A stretch of DNA of 11,981 nt from contig JAJYHU010000068.1 in the NCBI GenBank assembly GCA_021784615.1, positions 1 to 11,981 on the forward strand, written 5' to 3'. The position numbers and the translations under genes were made by a program. Shown piece after piece: positions 1 to 6,861 of the stretch. The notes under the pieces are model-generated. The model did not search any database. It was given only the letters and a program-made list of their open reading frames with translations, and was not told the DNA's origin. The DNA is from Acidobacteriota bacterium (GTDB taxonomy: Bacteria > Acidobacteriota > Terriglobia > UBA7540). Each line of letters starts with the position of its first letter. The stretch's first letter is position 1.

Positions 1-320
1 AAGTGCCTGCAACTCCTTACCAGATCTCTTACCGCGTGCTCCTTCCCAAACCCGGCGAGTGCCGAAACCTTTTGGTTCCCGTGTGCGCCTCGGCTTCGCA
101 TATCGGGTACGGAACGCTGCGGTTGGAACCTGTCTATATGATTATGGGAGAGGCGGCGGGTGTAGCGGCCAAAATGGCCGTTGACCGTGCCAGGGACGTC
201 CAGCAAATCGACACGGCGGAGTTGACGCAAAAGCTCAGGCAAAAAGGCGCGGTGATGGAATTGGCCGAGCCGCGCGCTTTGCCGGCGGGAGACTCAAATG
301 AATCAGCAGAACAAAAGTGA
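1..320 (+). CDS. FAD-dependent oxidoreductase, C-terminal end only (5' truncated by window)
   Basis: This is the last 105 codons of a gene that begins before the window; complete codons start at base 3 and the TGA is at 318-320. The visible protein has the C-terminal signature of the FAD-dependent oxidoreductases of the PF12831 type, often annotated as FAD-dependent or xanthan-lyase-associated oxidoreductases. A 'SASHIGYGTLRLEP' stretch leads into 'GEAAGVAAKMA', the small-residue helix that closes the FAD-binding fold, followed by a short helical tail. The N-terminal FAD Rossmann motif and any signal peptide lie outside the window, so substrate and export cannot be judged here. The stop lies 23 bp inside the next gene (GH2), which argues for one transcript and a shared pathway. 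The family call is fairly secure from the C-terminal motif; the reaction is not known. Confidence 0.8.
   Translation, partial: VPATPYQISYRVLLPKPGECRNLLVPVCASASHIGYGTLRLEPVYMIMGEAAGVAAKMAVDRARDVQQIDTAELTQKLRQKGAVMELAEPRALPAGDSNESAEQK
287..291 (+). promoter_or_regulatory. Ribosome binding site of the GH2 gene
   Basis: GGGAG lies 6 nt before the ATG at 298, inside the 3' end of the upstream FAD-oxidoreductase gene. It supports the ATG at 298 as the true start and so supports the 23-bp gene overlap. Confidence 0.65.
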
Positions 321-2613
321 AAAGCCCACGCGAAGGGATTTCTTGAAGGCGGGCGCGGGAGTGCTGGGCGCCGTTGGGATGGCCGGACCGGCGCTCGGGG
401 CTGCGGCACCGGCGCCGCAGGACGCTTCTTTGCCCACTCAGGACTCGCATGACTTCTCGCAAGGCTGGCGCTTCCGGCTGGGCGAGTACGATGTTGGACA
501 CTGGAGCGGCCAGGAGCTTGGCGACTTCGCCGAAGGTCTGGGGTGGGACTTGGTGAATCTGCCGCATAGCTACAACGCGGCAAACACTTTTGTACCGGTG
601 CGGGGATACTACCGGGGAATCGGCTGGTACCGGAAGCACTTTACGCTTTCATCCGGGCAAGTTTCCCAAAAAGTTTTTTTGGAATTCGGCGCGGCCTTTT
701 CCGTGGCGGACCTGTGGGTGAACGCCCAGCACGTTGGCCAATACATGGGCGGCTACACCGGCATCAACGCCGACGTGACCAGTTTTGTGCATTCCGGCGC
801 GAACCTTGTGGCGGTTAAAGTGACCAACGTTCACGACCCGAATGTGCTGCCGGGTAAAGATATGCCCGACTACGACCTGTACGGCGGCCTCTATCGTGAG
901 GCCGCGCTGGTGGTCAAGAACCTCCTGCACATTCCGCAATACGGCGTGCGGGTCACCACGCCGCGCGTTTCGGAACGAGCGGCCGCCGTGCACGTGTCCG
1001 TACGGGTGCGCAACGACGATGACCTGCGCCACTGCGCGGCCAGGGTGCTGCTTCGCGATCCCGAGGGAAAGCTTGTCGGCGAGAAAACCCTGACGGCGGC
1101 GATCGATCCCGGCACAGAGGAGATTCTGGAAGCCGCTTTCGATCCGCTGGCCAGTCCCGCCCTGTGGTCGGTAGAGTCGCCTCGCTTGTACTCGGTCGAC
1201 GTCCAACTAAGCGACGGCACCCGGCCCGCCGACGAAGAGACAGCCAGCTTCGGCATTCGCCGGTATGAATTCAAAGTGGACGACGGATTTTTCTTGAACG
1301 GCGAGCGGCTGGAATTGCGCGGGATGAACCGGCATCAGGATTATCCCGGCCTTGGGAATGCGCTGCCGCACCGCCTGCAAGTGCGCGACGTCGAGATGCT
1401 GAAGGAAGCGGGAGCGAACTTTGTGCGGTTGTCGCACTATCCGCAGCATCCGGTTTTTCTGGACGCCTGCGACCGGTTGGGGGTACTGGTTTACGAAGAG
1501 ATTGCCACCTGGCAATACATCGGCGGCGCCGAGTTTGTGCGCAATGCCGAAGCCATGATGCGCCAGATGATCGCGCGCGACGCGAACCACCCCTCCATCA
1601 TTCTCTGGGGATTGATGAACGAAGGCCGCTCGCGCCCGATGTTTGAGCGTCTCGCGCGCGTTGCCCACGATTCCGATTCCACCCGGCTTACCGTCTACGC
1701 GGAGAACAATCCCGAGGAGGGGCTGAAACTGGGCACGGTGGAAGTTCCCGATGTGCTGGGCATCAACTACAACACCAGGGGCATCGACCACGTCCACGCG
1801 TTTTTGCCCCGGTGCAAGCTGGTGACCAGCGAGCATTCAAACGCCACGGCGCAGCGCGGCGACCTGGAAGGCGAGATGAAGCAGATCGACAAAGTGAAAG
1901 CCAATCTCGACATCCTGGAATCACGGCGCTACATGGCCGGAAGCACCCTGTGGTGCATGCACGATTACGGTACCGATTACTGGGGCTCGTGGCCCGAGCA
2001 ACATGCCGGGGCGGTGGACTCGACGCGCCTGCCCAAAGAGCTTTGGCACTACCTCAAGAGCCGCTGGACGCACGGGCCGATGGTGCACCTGTGCGGGCAC
2101 TGGACGTGGCCGGGCGAAGAAGGGAAGACGCGGACGGTCACCGTGGTGACCAACTGCGACCAGGCTGAGCTGTTCCTCGGCGGGCGGTCGCTGGGTGTGA
2201 AGAAAGGCGCGAACCCAATGCGCTGGGAAGTGGCATATGAGGCGAGCCCTTTGAAGGCGGTGAGCCATTTCCGGGGAATGGAAATCACGGATGAATTACG
2301 CCCGGCCGGGCCCGCTGCAAAACTCGATGTTCAATCCGACCGCAACGTCATCAAGGCGGACGGCGCGGAGGTTGCGGAACTCACGATGACCGTATGCGAC
2401 GCTCAAGGCGTTCGCGTCCCCGTAACGGGTGAGGTTTATTTTGAAGTCACCGGTCCCGGCGCGCTGCGCGGCATCGGCGGCTGGCCGAAAGCGAGGATTG
2501 CAGCGGGCGTGGGACGCATGCTGGTGCAGAGCACACCCGCGTCCGGAGAAATTAAGGTTCAAGCGACGTTCGGGAATTTGCCGCCCGGAGTGATCTCCGT
2601 GCGAAGCGCGTAA
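298..2613 (+). CDS. Tat-exported glycoside hydrolase family 2 protein (beta-galactosidase / beta-glucuronidase type)
   Basis: A 771-aa retaining beta-glycosidase of family GH2, predicted to act outside the cytoplasm. Residues 11-19 (TRRDFLKAG) are a textbook Tat motif, followed by a hydrophobic Ala/Gly stretch to about residue 38. The order of domains is a jelly-roll sugar-binding domain (about 52-205), an immunoglobulin-like domain (about 210-325), a TIM barrel (about 330-600), a DUF4982-like domain (about 610-665) and a C-terminal Ig-like domain (about 675-771). The barrel begins with the family signature 'LRGMNRHQDYPGLG', then 'NFVRLSHYPQHP'. E442 in 'WGLMNEGR' is the expected acid/base, and E512 in 'VTSEHSN', 70 residues later, is the likely nucleophile. 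Length is normal for GH2 proteins with this C-terminal extension. It overlaps the FAD-oxidoreductase gene and is 0.4 kb before GH116, so the enzymes probably act on one glycoside. GH2 covers galactosidases, glucuronidases and mannosidases; the substrate is not decidable here. Confidence 0.92.
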   Translation: MNQQNKSEKPTRRDFLKAGAGVLGAVGMAGPALGAAAPAPQDASLPTQDSHDFSQGWRFRLGEYDVGHWSGQELGDFAEGLGWDLVNLPHSYNAANTFVPVRGYYRGIGWYRKHFTLSSGQVSQKVFLEFGAAFSVADLWVNAQHVGQYMGGYTGINADVTSFVHSGANLVAVKVTNVHDPNVLPGKDMPDYDLYGGLYREAALVVKNLLHIPQYGVRVTTPRVSERAAAVHVSVRVRNDDDLRHCAARVLLRDPEGKLVGEKTLTAAIDPGTEEILEAAFDPLASPALWSVESPRLYSVDVQLSDGTRPADEETASFGIRRYEFKVDDGFFLNGERLELRGMNRHQDYPGLGNALPHRLQVRDVEMLKEAGANFVRLSHYPQHPVFLDACDRLGVLVYEEIATWQYIGGAEFVRNAEAMMRQMIARDANHPSIILWGLMNEGRSRPMFERLARVAHDSDSTRLTVYAENNPEEGLKLGTVEVPDVLGINYNTRGIDHVHAFLPRCKLVTSEHSNATAQRGDLEGEMKQIDKVKANLDILESRRYMAGSTLWCMHDYGTDYWGSWPEQHAGAVDSTRLPKELWHYLKSRWTHGPMVHLCGHWTWPGEEGKTRTVTVVTNCDQAELFLGGRSLGVKKGANPMRWEVAYEASPLKAVSHFRGMEITDELRPAGPAAKLDVQSDRNVIKADGAEVAELTMTVCDAQGVRVPVTGEVYFEVTGPGALRGIGGWPKARIAAGVGRMLVQSTPASGEIKVQATFGNLPPGVISVRSA

Positions 2614-2658
2614 GGCAAGATAAGGCCGCACGGGTCAGAGTTGTGGGAATAATTACGA

Positions 2659-2931
2659 TTATCCGGTGTGGTGGACGCGGGATTCTTTGCCCAAGGCTTG
2701 AAGCTTTTGATCGAGATGTAGGAGAGCGGCTTCAAGCGACTGGCGATGGCGGGGATGCGCAGCCGAGGCAAGTTCTCGCAAGATGCGGCCGCGGGAAAGC
2801 TCCAGGCTCTCACGCTCGCGCGCTCGCTGCTGCTGCTCAAGTGTCAAGCGGTCAGCGGCGGAAGGAGCTTTTCGTGATTCGGCAATATCCTTTTGCGCTT
2901 CCACCGATTTGCTTTCCCAGCCGCGTACCAT
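2659..2931 (-). CDS. Small conserved hypothetical helical protein (MVRGWESKSVE type)
   Basis: A 90-aa minus-strand ORF. I take the internal ATG (2929-2931) as the start instead of the 22-codon longer reading from 2997. The protein then begins 'MVRGWESKSVEAQ', a beginning I associate with a small protein recurring in acidobacterial genomes (recollection, not checked). The rest is highly charged and almost surely alpha-helical: an Arg/Glu/Gln-rich segment (about residues 28-50), 'LELSRGRILREL', then an amphipathic 'SLEAALLHLDQKLQAL' helix. No membrane segment, cysteine pair or known catalytic motif is visible. No function is known to me. The plausible role is protein-protein or nucleic-acid binding, but that is a guess. 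The Shine-Dalgarno context is weak: AAAGG lies only 1 nt from the ATG. It points away from GH116 and converges on the GH2 gene, with a 45-bp gap. The opposite-strand readings in this stretch look like noise. Confidence 0.65.
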   Translation of the reverse strand: MVRGWESKSVEAQKDIAESRKAPSAADRLTLEQQQRARERESLELSRGRILRELASAAHPRHRQSLEAALLHLDQKLQALGKESRVHHTG

Positions 2932-3015
2932 ACCTTTAGTGTGCCACAAAAGGCAGGCGCTCCGCTTGCTTTTCCTTTGGTGGAGGGCGCGGGCCATAGT
3001 TGCCGGCGCGATAGA

Positions 3016-3022
3016 AGAGAGG
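3016..3022 (+). promoter_or_regulatory. Ribosome binding site fixing the GH116 start
   Basis: AGAGAGG lies 8 nt before the ATG at 3031. Together with the signal peptide that begins exactly there, it selects 3031 over the upstream in-frame start at 2893, which would add 46 residues in front of the signal peptide and overlap the minus-strand small gene. Confidence 0.7.
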
Positions 3023-3030
3023 CAGAAGCC

Positions 3031-5175
3031 ATGAAACGAAGAGAGTTATTGACTGCCTTAGGCGGCGCTACCGCCCTGGGGTTGATCTCCGGCGCAGCTT
3101 CCGCGCAGAATTTGACCGAGCCGGGCGAGTTATCTTCCGAAGGCGTCGCGGCGGATTGGCCGCCGGCATCCGTCGGCAATGCAAGCCAGTGGACAAGGTT
3201 GAGGGCCGAAGGCTTCCACGCGCCGGTTCCTGCACTGGTTTTTGACGGAGGCGAGCTTGCCGAAGGAGTTCCCTTGGGCGGCCTGGGCACGGGTTACATG
3301 ACGTTGGAGGGGGACGGGAAAATCGGATTCCATTCCATCTTCAACAATCTCGTCCCGCCCAAGAAATACTTCCAGGACTGGCTTACGGTGAATAGCGGAA
3401 CGGTCAGCGTTCCTCTCTCTTCCACCCGAATTTCATACTGGGGGCATTATCCTGTTGTCGATTTGCAGGCCGCCTATCAGGAACTTCCTTTGAAGGCGCT
3501 GGTCCGAGCCTTCTCTCCGTATATTGTGGGTGACGCCGCGGCGTCTAATACGCCTGTTGTTTTGTTCGACCTGAAACTTCAAAACACTTCCAGCAGGAAT
3601 TTGCCTCTTAAGCTCAACTTGAAATTCCCCGCGCCGACGGAGGGATGCTCGCTCGCAGTCTGCGGACAGGGAATTGTCGCACGAAATCAACAGGAGGGAA
3701 TCTACCTTCTGGAGACAAGCGTACCGGTGGGAAAAACGCAGCGGCTGCGATTTGCGGTGGGGTGGCACAGTCCTTATTGGCACGACAGCGGCGGCGAGCT
3801 TCGCGTGAACCGCTACTCGCAGCGTTTTGAGAGCGCCGAAGCGGCGGCAGATTTTGGGCTGCGGCGGCACGGCGTACTTTTGCGGCGGGTGCTGGCCTGG
3901 CAGGGAGAAATTTACCGCTCGTCTTTGCCCGACTGGTTGAAGGACGCCCTGGTTCAGGGGCTTTACAGCCACGCCAAGAATTCGGTTTGGATTGCGCATA
4001 CGCGCGACGACGACTGGTGGGGTGAAAACGGCTGGTTCACGCACAGCGAGAGCCATACCGGCTGCCCGATTGTGGAAACCATGGTGTGCCGCATGCACGG
4101 TCACTTTCCGCTCTTATTTTTCCACCCGGAACTCGAAGCGACAACCCTCAATGCGTTCCGGCACTTCCAGATATCCGACGGAGAAATCCCTTTTTGCTTT
4201 GGAATGCCGACCAGCATGCGCGATCCGCGGCATCACTGCCAGCACCCGCTGAACTCCGGCCAGTACGCCCAAATGGTTTATCGGCTCTATCTTCGCACGG
4301 GAGACCGGAAGCAACTGGCCCACTACTATGAGTCGGCGAAGCGGGCGATTCGCTACCTCTATCTTCTCGATGACGATCACTGCGGGCTGGTCCATGATCA
4401 ACCGCACGTGCTGCCCGGCGGGGCGTGGCCTGCCAATCAGTTTTATGATTGCTGGCCCTGGCACGGTGTCTCAAGCTACGTTGCGGGAACCTGGCTGGGA
4501 ACGCTGGCCGCCGGAAAGGAGTTGGCTAGGGCGGCGGGCGACCAGGAGTTCCTTGCTGAGTGCGCCGGGCGGCTGAAGAAAGCCCAGAACGCCTTTAACG
4601 AGAGACTTTGGACGGGATCGTATTACCGGCTTTGGAACGACGTGAAAACCGGAAAGATGAACGACGTCCTGCTGGCCAATCAGTTGATGGGCGAGTGGTG
4701 CGCAAAGGTTGTGGGATTCGAAGGCGTGCTTCCGCAGGAACGGATTCACTCGGCGCTGGGGGAGATTGCCCGGCTGAATCTGGGAGCGACTTCCTACGGC
4801 TTGATCAACGGGGTCACACCCGACGGCAAGCCTTACGATACGAAGGTTCATCCTGAAGGCGACTTTGGCTTGAACATTTTTGTCGGCGAGAACCTCTGCG
4901 CCGCCATGACGTTCCTGTACGATGGGCAACGGGACACGGGGCTTGAAATCGCCCGCAGGCTGTATGAAGCAATGGCAGTGAAGGCGCGCTCGCCGTGGAA
5001 CCAGCGATGCTTGCTGAACGGGCAGACCGGATTGCCGTTTTGGGGCGACGACTATTATTCCAACCTGGCGATGTGGGTGGTTCCGATGGCGCTGGCCAGA
5101 CAATCCGTGGCCGAGTTCACCGGCTCGGGGCTGGTGAAGGACATGATCGACGCCGCATCGCGGGAAAAAGCTTAG
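3031..5175 (+). CDS. Exported GH116 family glycoside hydrolase (GBA2 / bile-acid beta-glucosidase-like)
   Basis: A 714-aa protein of the GH116 family, to which human GBA2 glucosylceramidase and archaeal and bacterial beta-glucosidases/xylosidases belong. The N-terminus MKRRELLTALGG followed by a hydrophobic stretch and 'ASAQ' (cleavage likely after residue 25) is a Tat-like signal. The N-terminal beta-domain opens with 'EGVPLGGLGTGYM' (residues 79-90), the family's glycine-rich motif. The C-terminal part is an (alpha/alpha)6 barrel. D473 in 'FYDCW' matches the family acid/base Asp in the 'YDxW' motif. E340 in 'THSESHTG' is the best candidate nucleophile; the spacing of 133 residues fits the family. 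The end carries 'HPEGDFGLNIFVGENLCAAM' and 'LPFWGDDYYSNLAMW'. The usual 'NTxDV' segment after the nucleophile reads 'ETMVC', so this is a divergent member. Neighbours suggest joint work with the GH2 enzyme. Aglycone and sugar are unknown. Confidence 0.87.
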   Translation: MKRRELLTALGGATALGLISGAASAQNLTEPGELSSEGVAADWPPASVGNASQWTRLRAEGFHAPVPALVFDGGELAEGVPLGGLGTGYMTLEGDGKIGFHSIFNNLVPPKKYFQDWLTVNSGTVSVPLSSTRISYWGHYPVVDLQAAYQELPLKALVRAFSPYIVGDAAASNTPVVLFDLKLQNTSSRNLPLKLNLKFPAPTEGCSLAVCGQGIVARNQQEGIYLLETSVPVGKTQRLRFAVGWHSPYWHDSGGELRVNRYSQRFESAEAAADFGLRRHGVLLRRVLAWQGEIYRSSLPDWLKDALVQGLYSHAKNSVWIAHTRDDDWWGENGWFTHSESHTGCPIVETMVCRMHGHFPLLFFHPELEATTLNAFRHFQISDGEIPFCFGMPTSMRDPRHHCQHPLNSGQYAQMVYRLYLRTGDRKQLAHYYESAKRAIRYLYLLDDDHCGLVHDQPHVLPGGAWPANQFYDCWPWHGVSSYVAGTWLGTLAAGKELARAAGDQEFLAECAGRLKKAQNAFNERLWTGSYYRLWNDVKTGKMNDVLLANQLMGEWCAKVVGFEGVLPQERIHSALGEIARLNLGATSYGLINGVTPDGKPYDTKVHPEGDFGLNIFVGENLCAAMTFLYDGQRDTGLEIARRLYEAMAVKARSPWNQRCLLNGQTGLPFWGDDYYSNLAMWVVPMALARQSVAEFTGSGLVKDMIDAASREKA

Positions 5176-5184
5176 CCGGTCTGT

Positions 5185-5206
5185 GGGCGGCGCGTTCGCG
5201 CCGCCC
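5185..5206. terminator. GC-rich hairpin between convergent genes (likely bidirectional terminator)
   Basis: A perfect stem GGGCGGCG / CGCCGCCC (5185-5192 with 5199-5206), extendable by one C-G pair (5193/5198), leaves a GTTC tetraloop. It starts 9 bp after the GH116 stop and lies 22 bp beyond the stop of the convergent Gfo/Idh/MocA gene, the position expected of a shared terminator. There is only a short T-run on the plus side (TTT at 5211-5213) and none on the minus side, so it is not a classical intrinsic terminator. Confidence 0.6.
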
Positions 5207-5228
5207 CATGTTTCCGGTTATCCGGCCA

Positions 5229-6596
5229 TTAGGCCAGCAGCTTCATTTCATTGGGATCCCAGCGGACAACCTTCTGGCGGTAGTAGCTGAGGTTACTCAA
5301 AAGGGCCGCGCCGGCCGCGCGGAATCCGAAGACGGCGTCTTCCACAACCGGCTGCCGCGTTCGTACCGCGTGGAAGAAATTCTTCATATGATCGTAGGTG
5401 TCGTCGTAGCCCTTTGGTGCGACATACTTTTCTTCGGCCAACGGGATGGGACCGGAAGGATGCTCGATGGGATACTCCTTGTAATAAGACTCCAGATATT
5501 CTTTTTGCATGGCGTCGGCCCAGCTTTCGATGACGTAACCCGGCGCTTTGGGGCGCGGAACTCGTGAAAGGCTGACGCCTCCGCCGCCGATGATCATGGT
5601 GCCTTCCGAACCCGTGAAGATCAGACCTTCGTTTTCCGAGCCGCCATCGACAAAGTTGACGCGCACGCCTAGATTAAAGCCCTCAGGGTAGTCAAACAGT
5701 CCGACCAGCACGTCGGGCACGTCGCGGCCGTCGCGCCAGTAGCGAAGCCCGCCGGTGGCCATGGCTCGCGTGGGCCCGTTGACGCCGGTCACAAAGTGCG
5801 TGCCGCTGAACAGGTGCACGAACAAATCTCCGGCTTCGCCCGAGCCATACGCCTTCCACTTGCGCCACTGGAAAAAGTGTTCCGGATTCCAGGGAATTTT
5901 CGGTGCGGTACCGAGGAACCGAGGCCAGTCGCAGGTTTCCGGCGAGGCGTCGGGAGGGACGGTATAATTCCAGGCTCCCATCGAGGAATTCCGGTCCCAC
6001 CAGGCGTTGACCATGTTGAGTTTGCCGATTGCGCCTGAGGCGAGCAGATCCTTCGCCTTGCGATAGATCATGGAACTGACCCGCTGGCTGCCGATCTGGA
6101 TGATGCGGCCGGTCCGCCTGGCGGTTTCGATCATTTTGGGGCCGTCGGAGTATAGGTGGATCATGGGCTTTTCGCAGTAAACGTCTTTGCCCGCGTTCAT
6201 GGCGTCGACCGCAGTCCGCATGTGCCAATGGTCCGGCGTCCCGATGACCACCGCGTCGATATCCTTGCGGGCGAGGATTTCCCCGTAATCCCGCGTGGTT
6301 TGAATGCCGTCGCCCCAAAGCTCTTTGGCGTGCGTGAGCCGCCCGTCATAACAATCGGCCGCGGCTCTGACTTTTACTCCGGGCACCTGAGCTGCCACTT
6401 TTGTGTCCGATTGTCCCCGGCCGCCGGCCCCGATGAGGGCGATCTGGATATGGTCGTTGGCCGCAATTGGTTTTGCCGGCTCGCTCTGCTGCTCCTCGGC
6501 CATTACGTGATGTGTTATGCCGCCTGAGATGAAAGTTCCTGCCGTCATGATGCCGCCTGCTTTCAAAAAGCCTCTCCGATTCACTTTCTCTGCCAT
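5229..6596 (-). CDS. Tat-exported Gfo/Idh/MocA family oxidoreductase
   Basis: A 455-aa NAD(P)-dependent sugar dehydrogenase-type protein. Residues 6-15 (NRRGFLKAGG) are a strong Tat motif followed by a hydrophobic segment, so it is exported folded, probably with its cofactor bound. The Rossmann domain begins at about 50 with the nucleotide-binding loop 'LIGAGGRG' (54-61), followed by 'AAADCYDGR' (78-86), 'VIGTPDHWH' (117-125) and the family 'CEKP' motif with K143. The C-terminal beta-sheet domain carries 'GEAGDLFVHLFSGTHFV', where D257 and H261 are candidates for substrate binding or catalysis. Length is typical of the exported subgroup common in Acidobacteriota, Planctomycetota and Bacteroidota; some exported relatives oxidise or reduce sugars at C3. 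It converges on the GH116 gene. The start is supported by AGGTGG 7 nt upstream and by the signal peptide. Substrate is unknown. Confidence 0.92.
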   Translation of the reverse strand: MAEKVNRRGFLKAGGIMTAGTFISGGITHHVMAEEQQSEPAKPIAANDHIQIALIGAGGRGQSDTKVAAQVPGVKVRAAADCYDGRLTHAKELWGDGIQTTRDYGEILARKDIDAVVIGTPDHWHMRTAVDAMNAGKDVYCEKPMIHLYSDGPKMIETARRTGRIIQIGSQRVSSMIYRKAKDLLASGAIGKLNMVNAWWDRNSSMGAWNYTVPPDASPETCDWPRFLGTAPKIPWNPEHFFQWRKWKAYGSGEAGDLFVHLFSGTHFVTGVNGPTRAMATGGLRYWRDGRDVPDVLVGLFDYPEGFNLGVRVNFVDGGSENEGLIFTGSEGTMIIGGGGVSLSRVPRPKAPGYVIESWADAMQKEYLESYYKEYPIEHPSGPIPLAEEKYVAPKGYDDTYDHMKNFFHAVRTRQPVVEDAVFGFRAAGAALLSNLSYYRQKVVRWDPNEMKLLA

Positions 6597-6603
6597 CGCT
6601 TCA

Positions 6604-6609
6604 CCACCT
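6604..6609 (-). promoter_or_regulatory. Ribosome binding site of the Gfo/Idh/MocA gene
   Basis: Read on the minus strand this is AGGTGG, 7 nt before the ATG at 6594-6596. It is a strong Shine-Dalgarno match and fixes the start of the Tat-exported oxidoreductase. Confidence 0.7.
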
Positions 6610-6632
6610 GTGTGATAGGATCAACGCTCGGT

Positions 6633-6661
6633 ACTCTATCGGAGAGACTCGCAGGCGTCAA
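6633..6661 (-). promoter_or_regulatory. Sigma70-type promoter of the Gfo/Idh/MocA gene
   Basis: On the minus strand TTGACG (-35, 6661-6656; 5 of 6 consensus) is followed after exactly 17 bp by TAGAGT (-10, 6638-6633; 4 of 6). Transcription would begin near 6626 and give a leader of about 30 nt before the ATG at 6596. Spacing and position are ideal, but it is a visual match only. Confidence 0.55.
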
Positions 6662-6682
6662 CCCTCAATTGCAAGCGTCTGC

Positions 6683-6701
6683 GCCCACAGCGGCTGTGGG
6701 C
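6683..6701. repeat. Perfect inverted repeat, possible operator
   Basis: GCCCACAG - CGG - CTGTGGGC is an exact 8-bp dyad with a 3-bp centre. It lies about 66 bp upstream of the predicted transcription start of the Gfo/Idh/MocA gene, a usual place for an activator site. It also lies about 90 bp upstream of the predicted helicase promoter -10. Because it sits between divergent genes it is unlikely to be a terminator of either. It could also form a hairpin in an unseen transcript. Confidence 0.5.
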
Positions 6702-6787
6702 AGTTTGGAGCCGTAGCAGCGGCCTTCGGCGTCAAAATTGATCCCGTGTCGAAAAATTAGATTGACAGCATATTGCGCCCCAAGTTG

Positions 6788-6796
6788 TGTTATACT
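6788..6796 (+). promoter_or_regulatory. Extended -10 promoter of the DEAD-box helicase gene
   Basis: TGT followed by TATACT fits the extended -10 form TGnTATAAT with one mismatch in the hexamer. A perfect TTGACA is present at 6762-6767 but 23 bp away, too far for a normal -35 partner, so the extended -10 would have to carry recognition. The start site would be near 6803, leaving a leader of roughly 190 nt before the GTG at 6997. Confidence 0.45.
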
Positions 6797-6832
6797 CGTT
6801 TTGCGCTTAACACCGCGGTTGTGTGGTGCGGC

Positions 6833-6861
6833 TGATCCGAATAATTTAGTGCGTGATCCGA
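6833..6861 (+). repeat. Direct repeat TGATCCGA in the helicase leader
   Basis: The octamer TGATCCGA occurs at 6833-6840 and again at 6854-6861, 21 bp start to start, which is two helical turns. Both copies lie downstream of the predicted helicase start site. This could be a repressor site or an RNA element, or chance. Confidence 0.35.

Noticed and set aside
134..639. Long minus-strand frames antisense to the start of the GH2 gene
   Set aside because: They are compositional shadows in GC-rich coding DNA; the plus strand has clear family motifs throughout.
2645..2664. Imperfect AT-rich hairpin after the GH2 gene as a terminator
   Set aside because: The stem has a bulge, few G-C pairs and no T-run after it; it also overlaps the end of the small minus-strand gene.
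2643..2939. Plus-strand frame of 98 aa opposite the small minus-strand gene
   Set aside because: Its sequence has no coherent pattern and mirrors the helical minus-strand protein, which looks far more protein-like.
2893..3030. Upstream in-frame extension of the GH116 gene (46 extra residues)
   Set aside because: It would place residues in front of an evident signal peptide, overlaps the minus-strand small gene, and a good ribosome binding site precedes the ATG at 3031.
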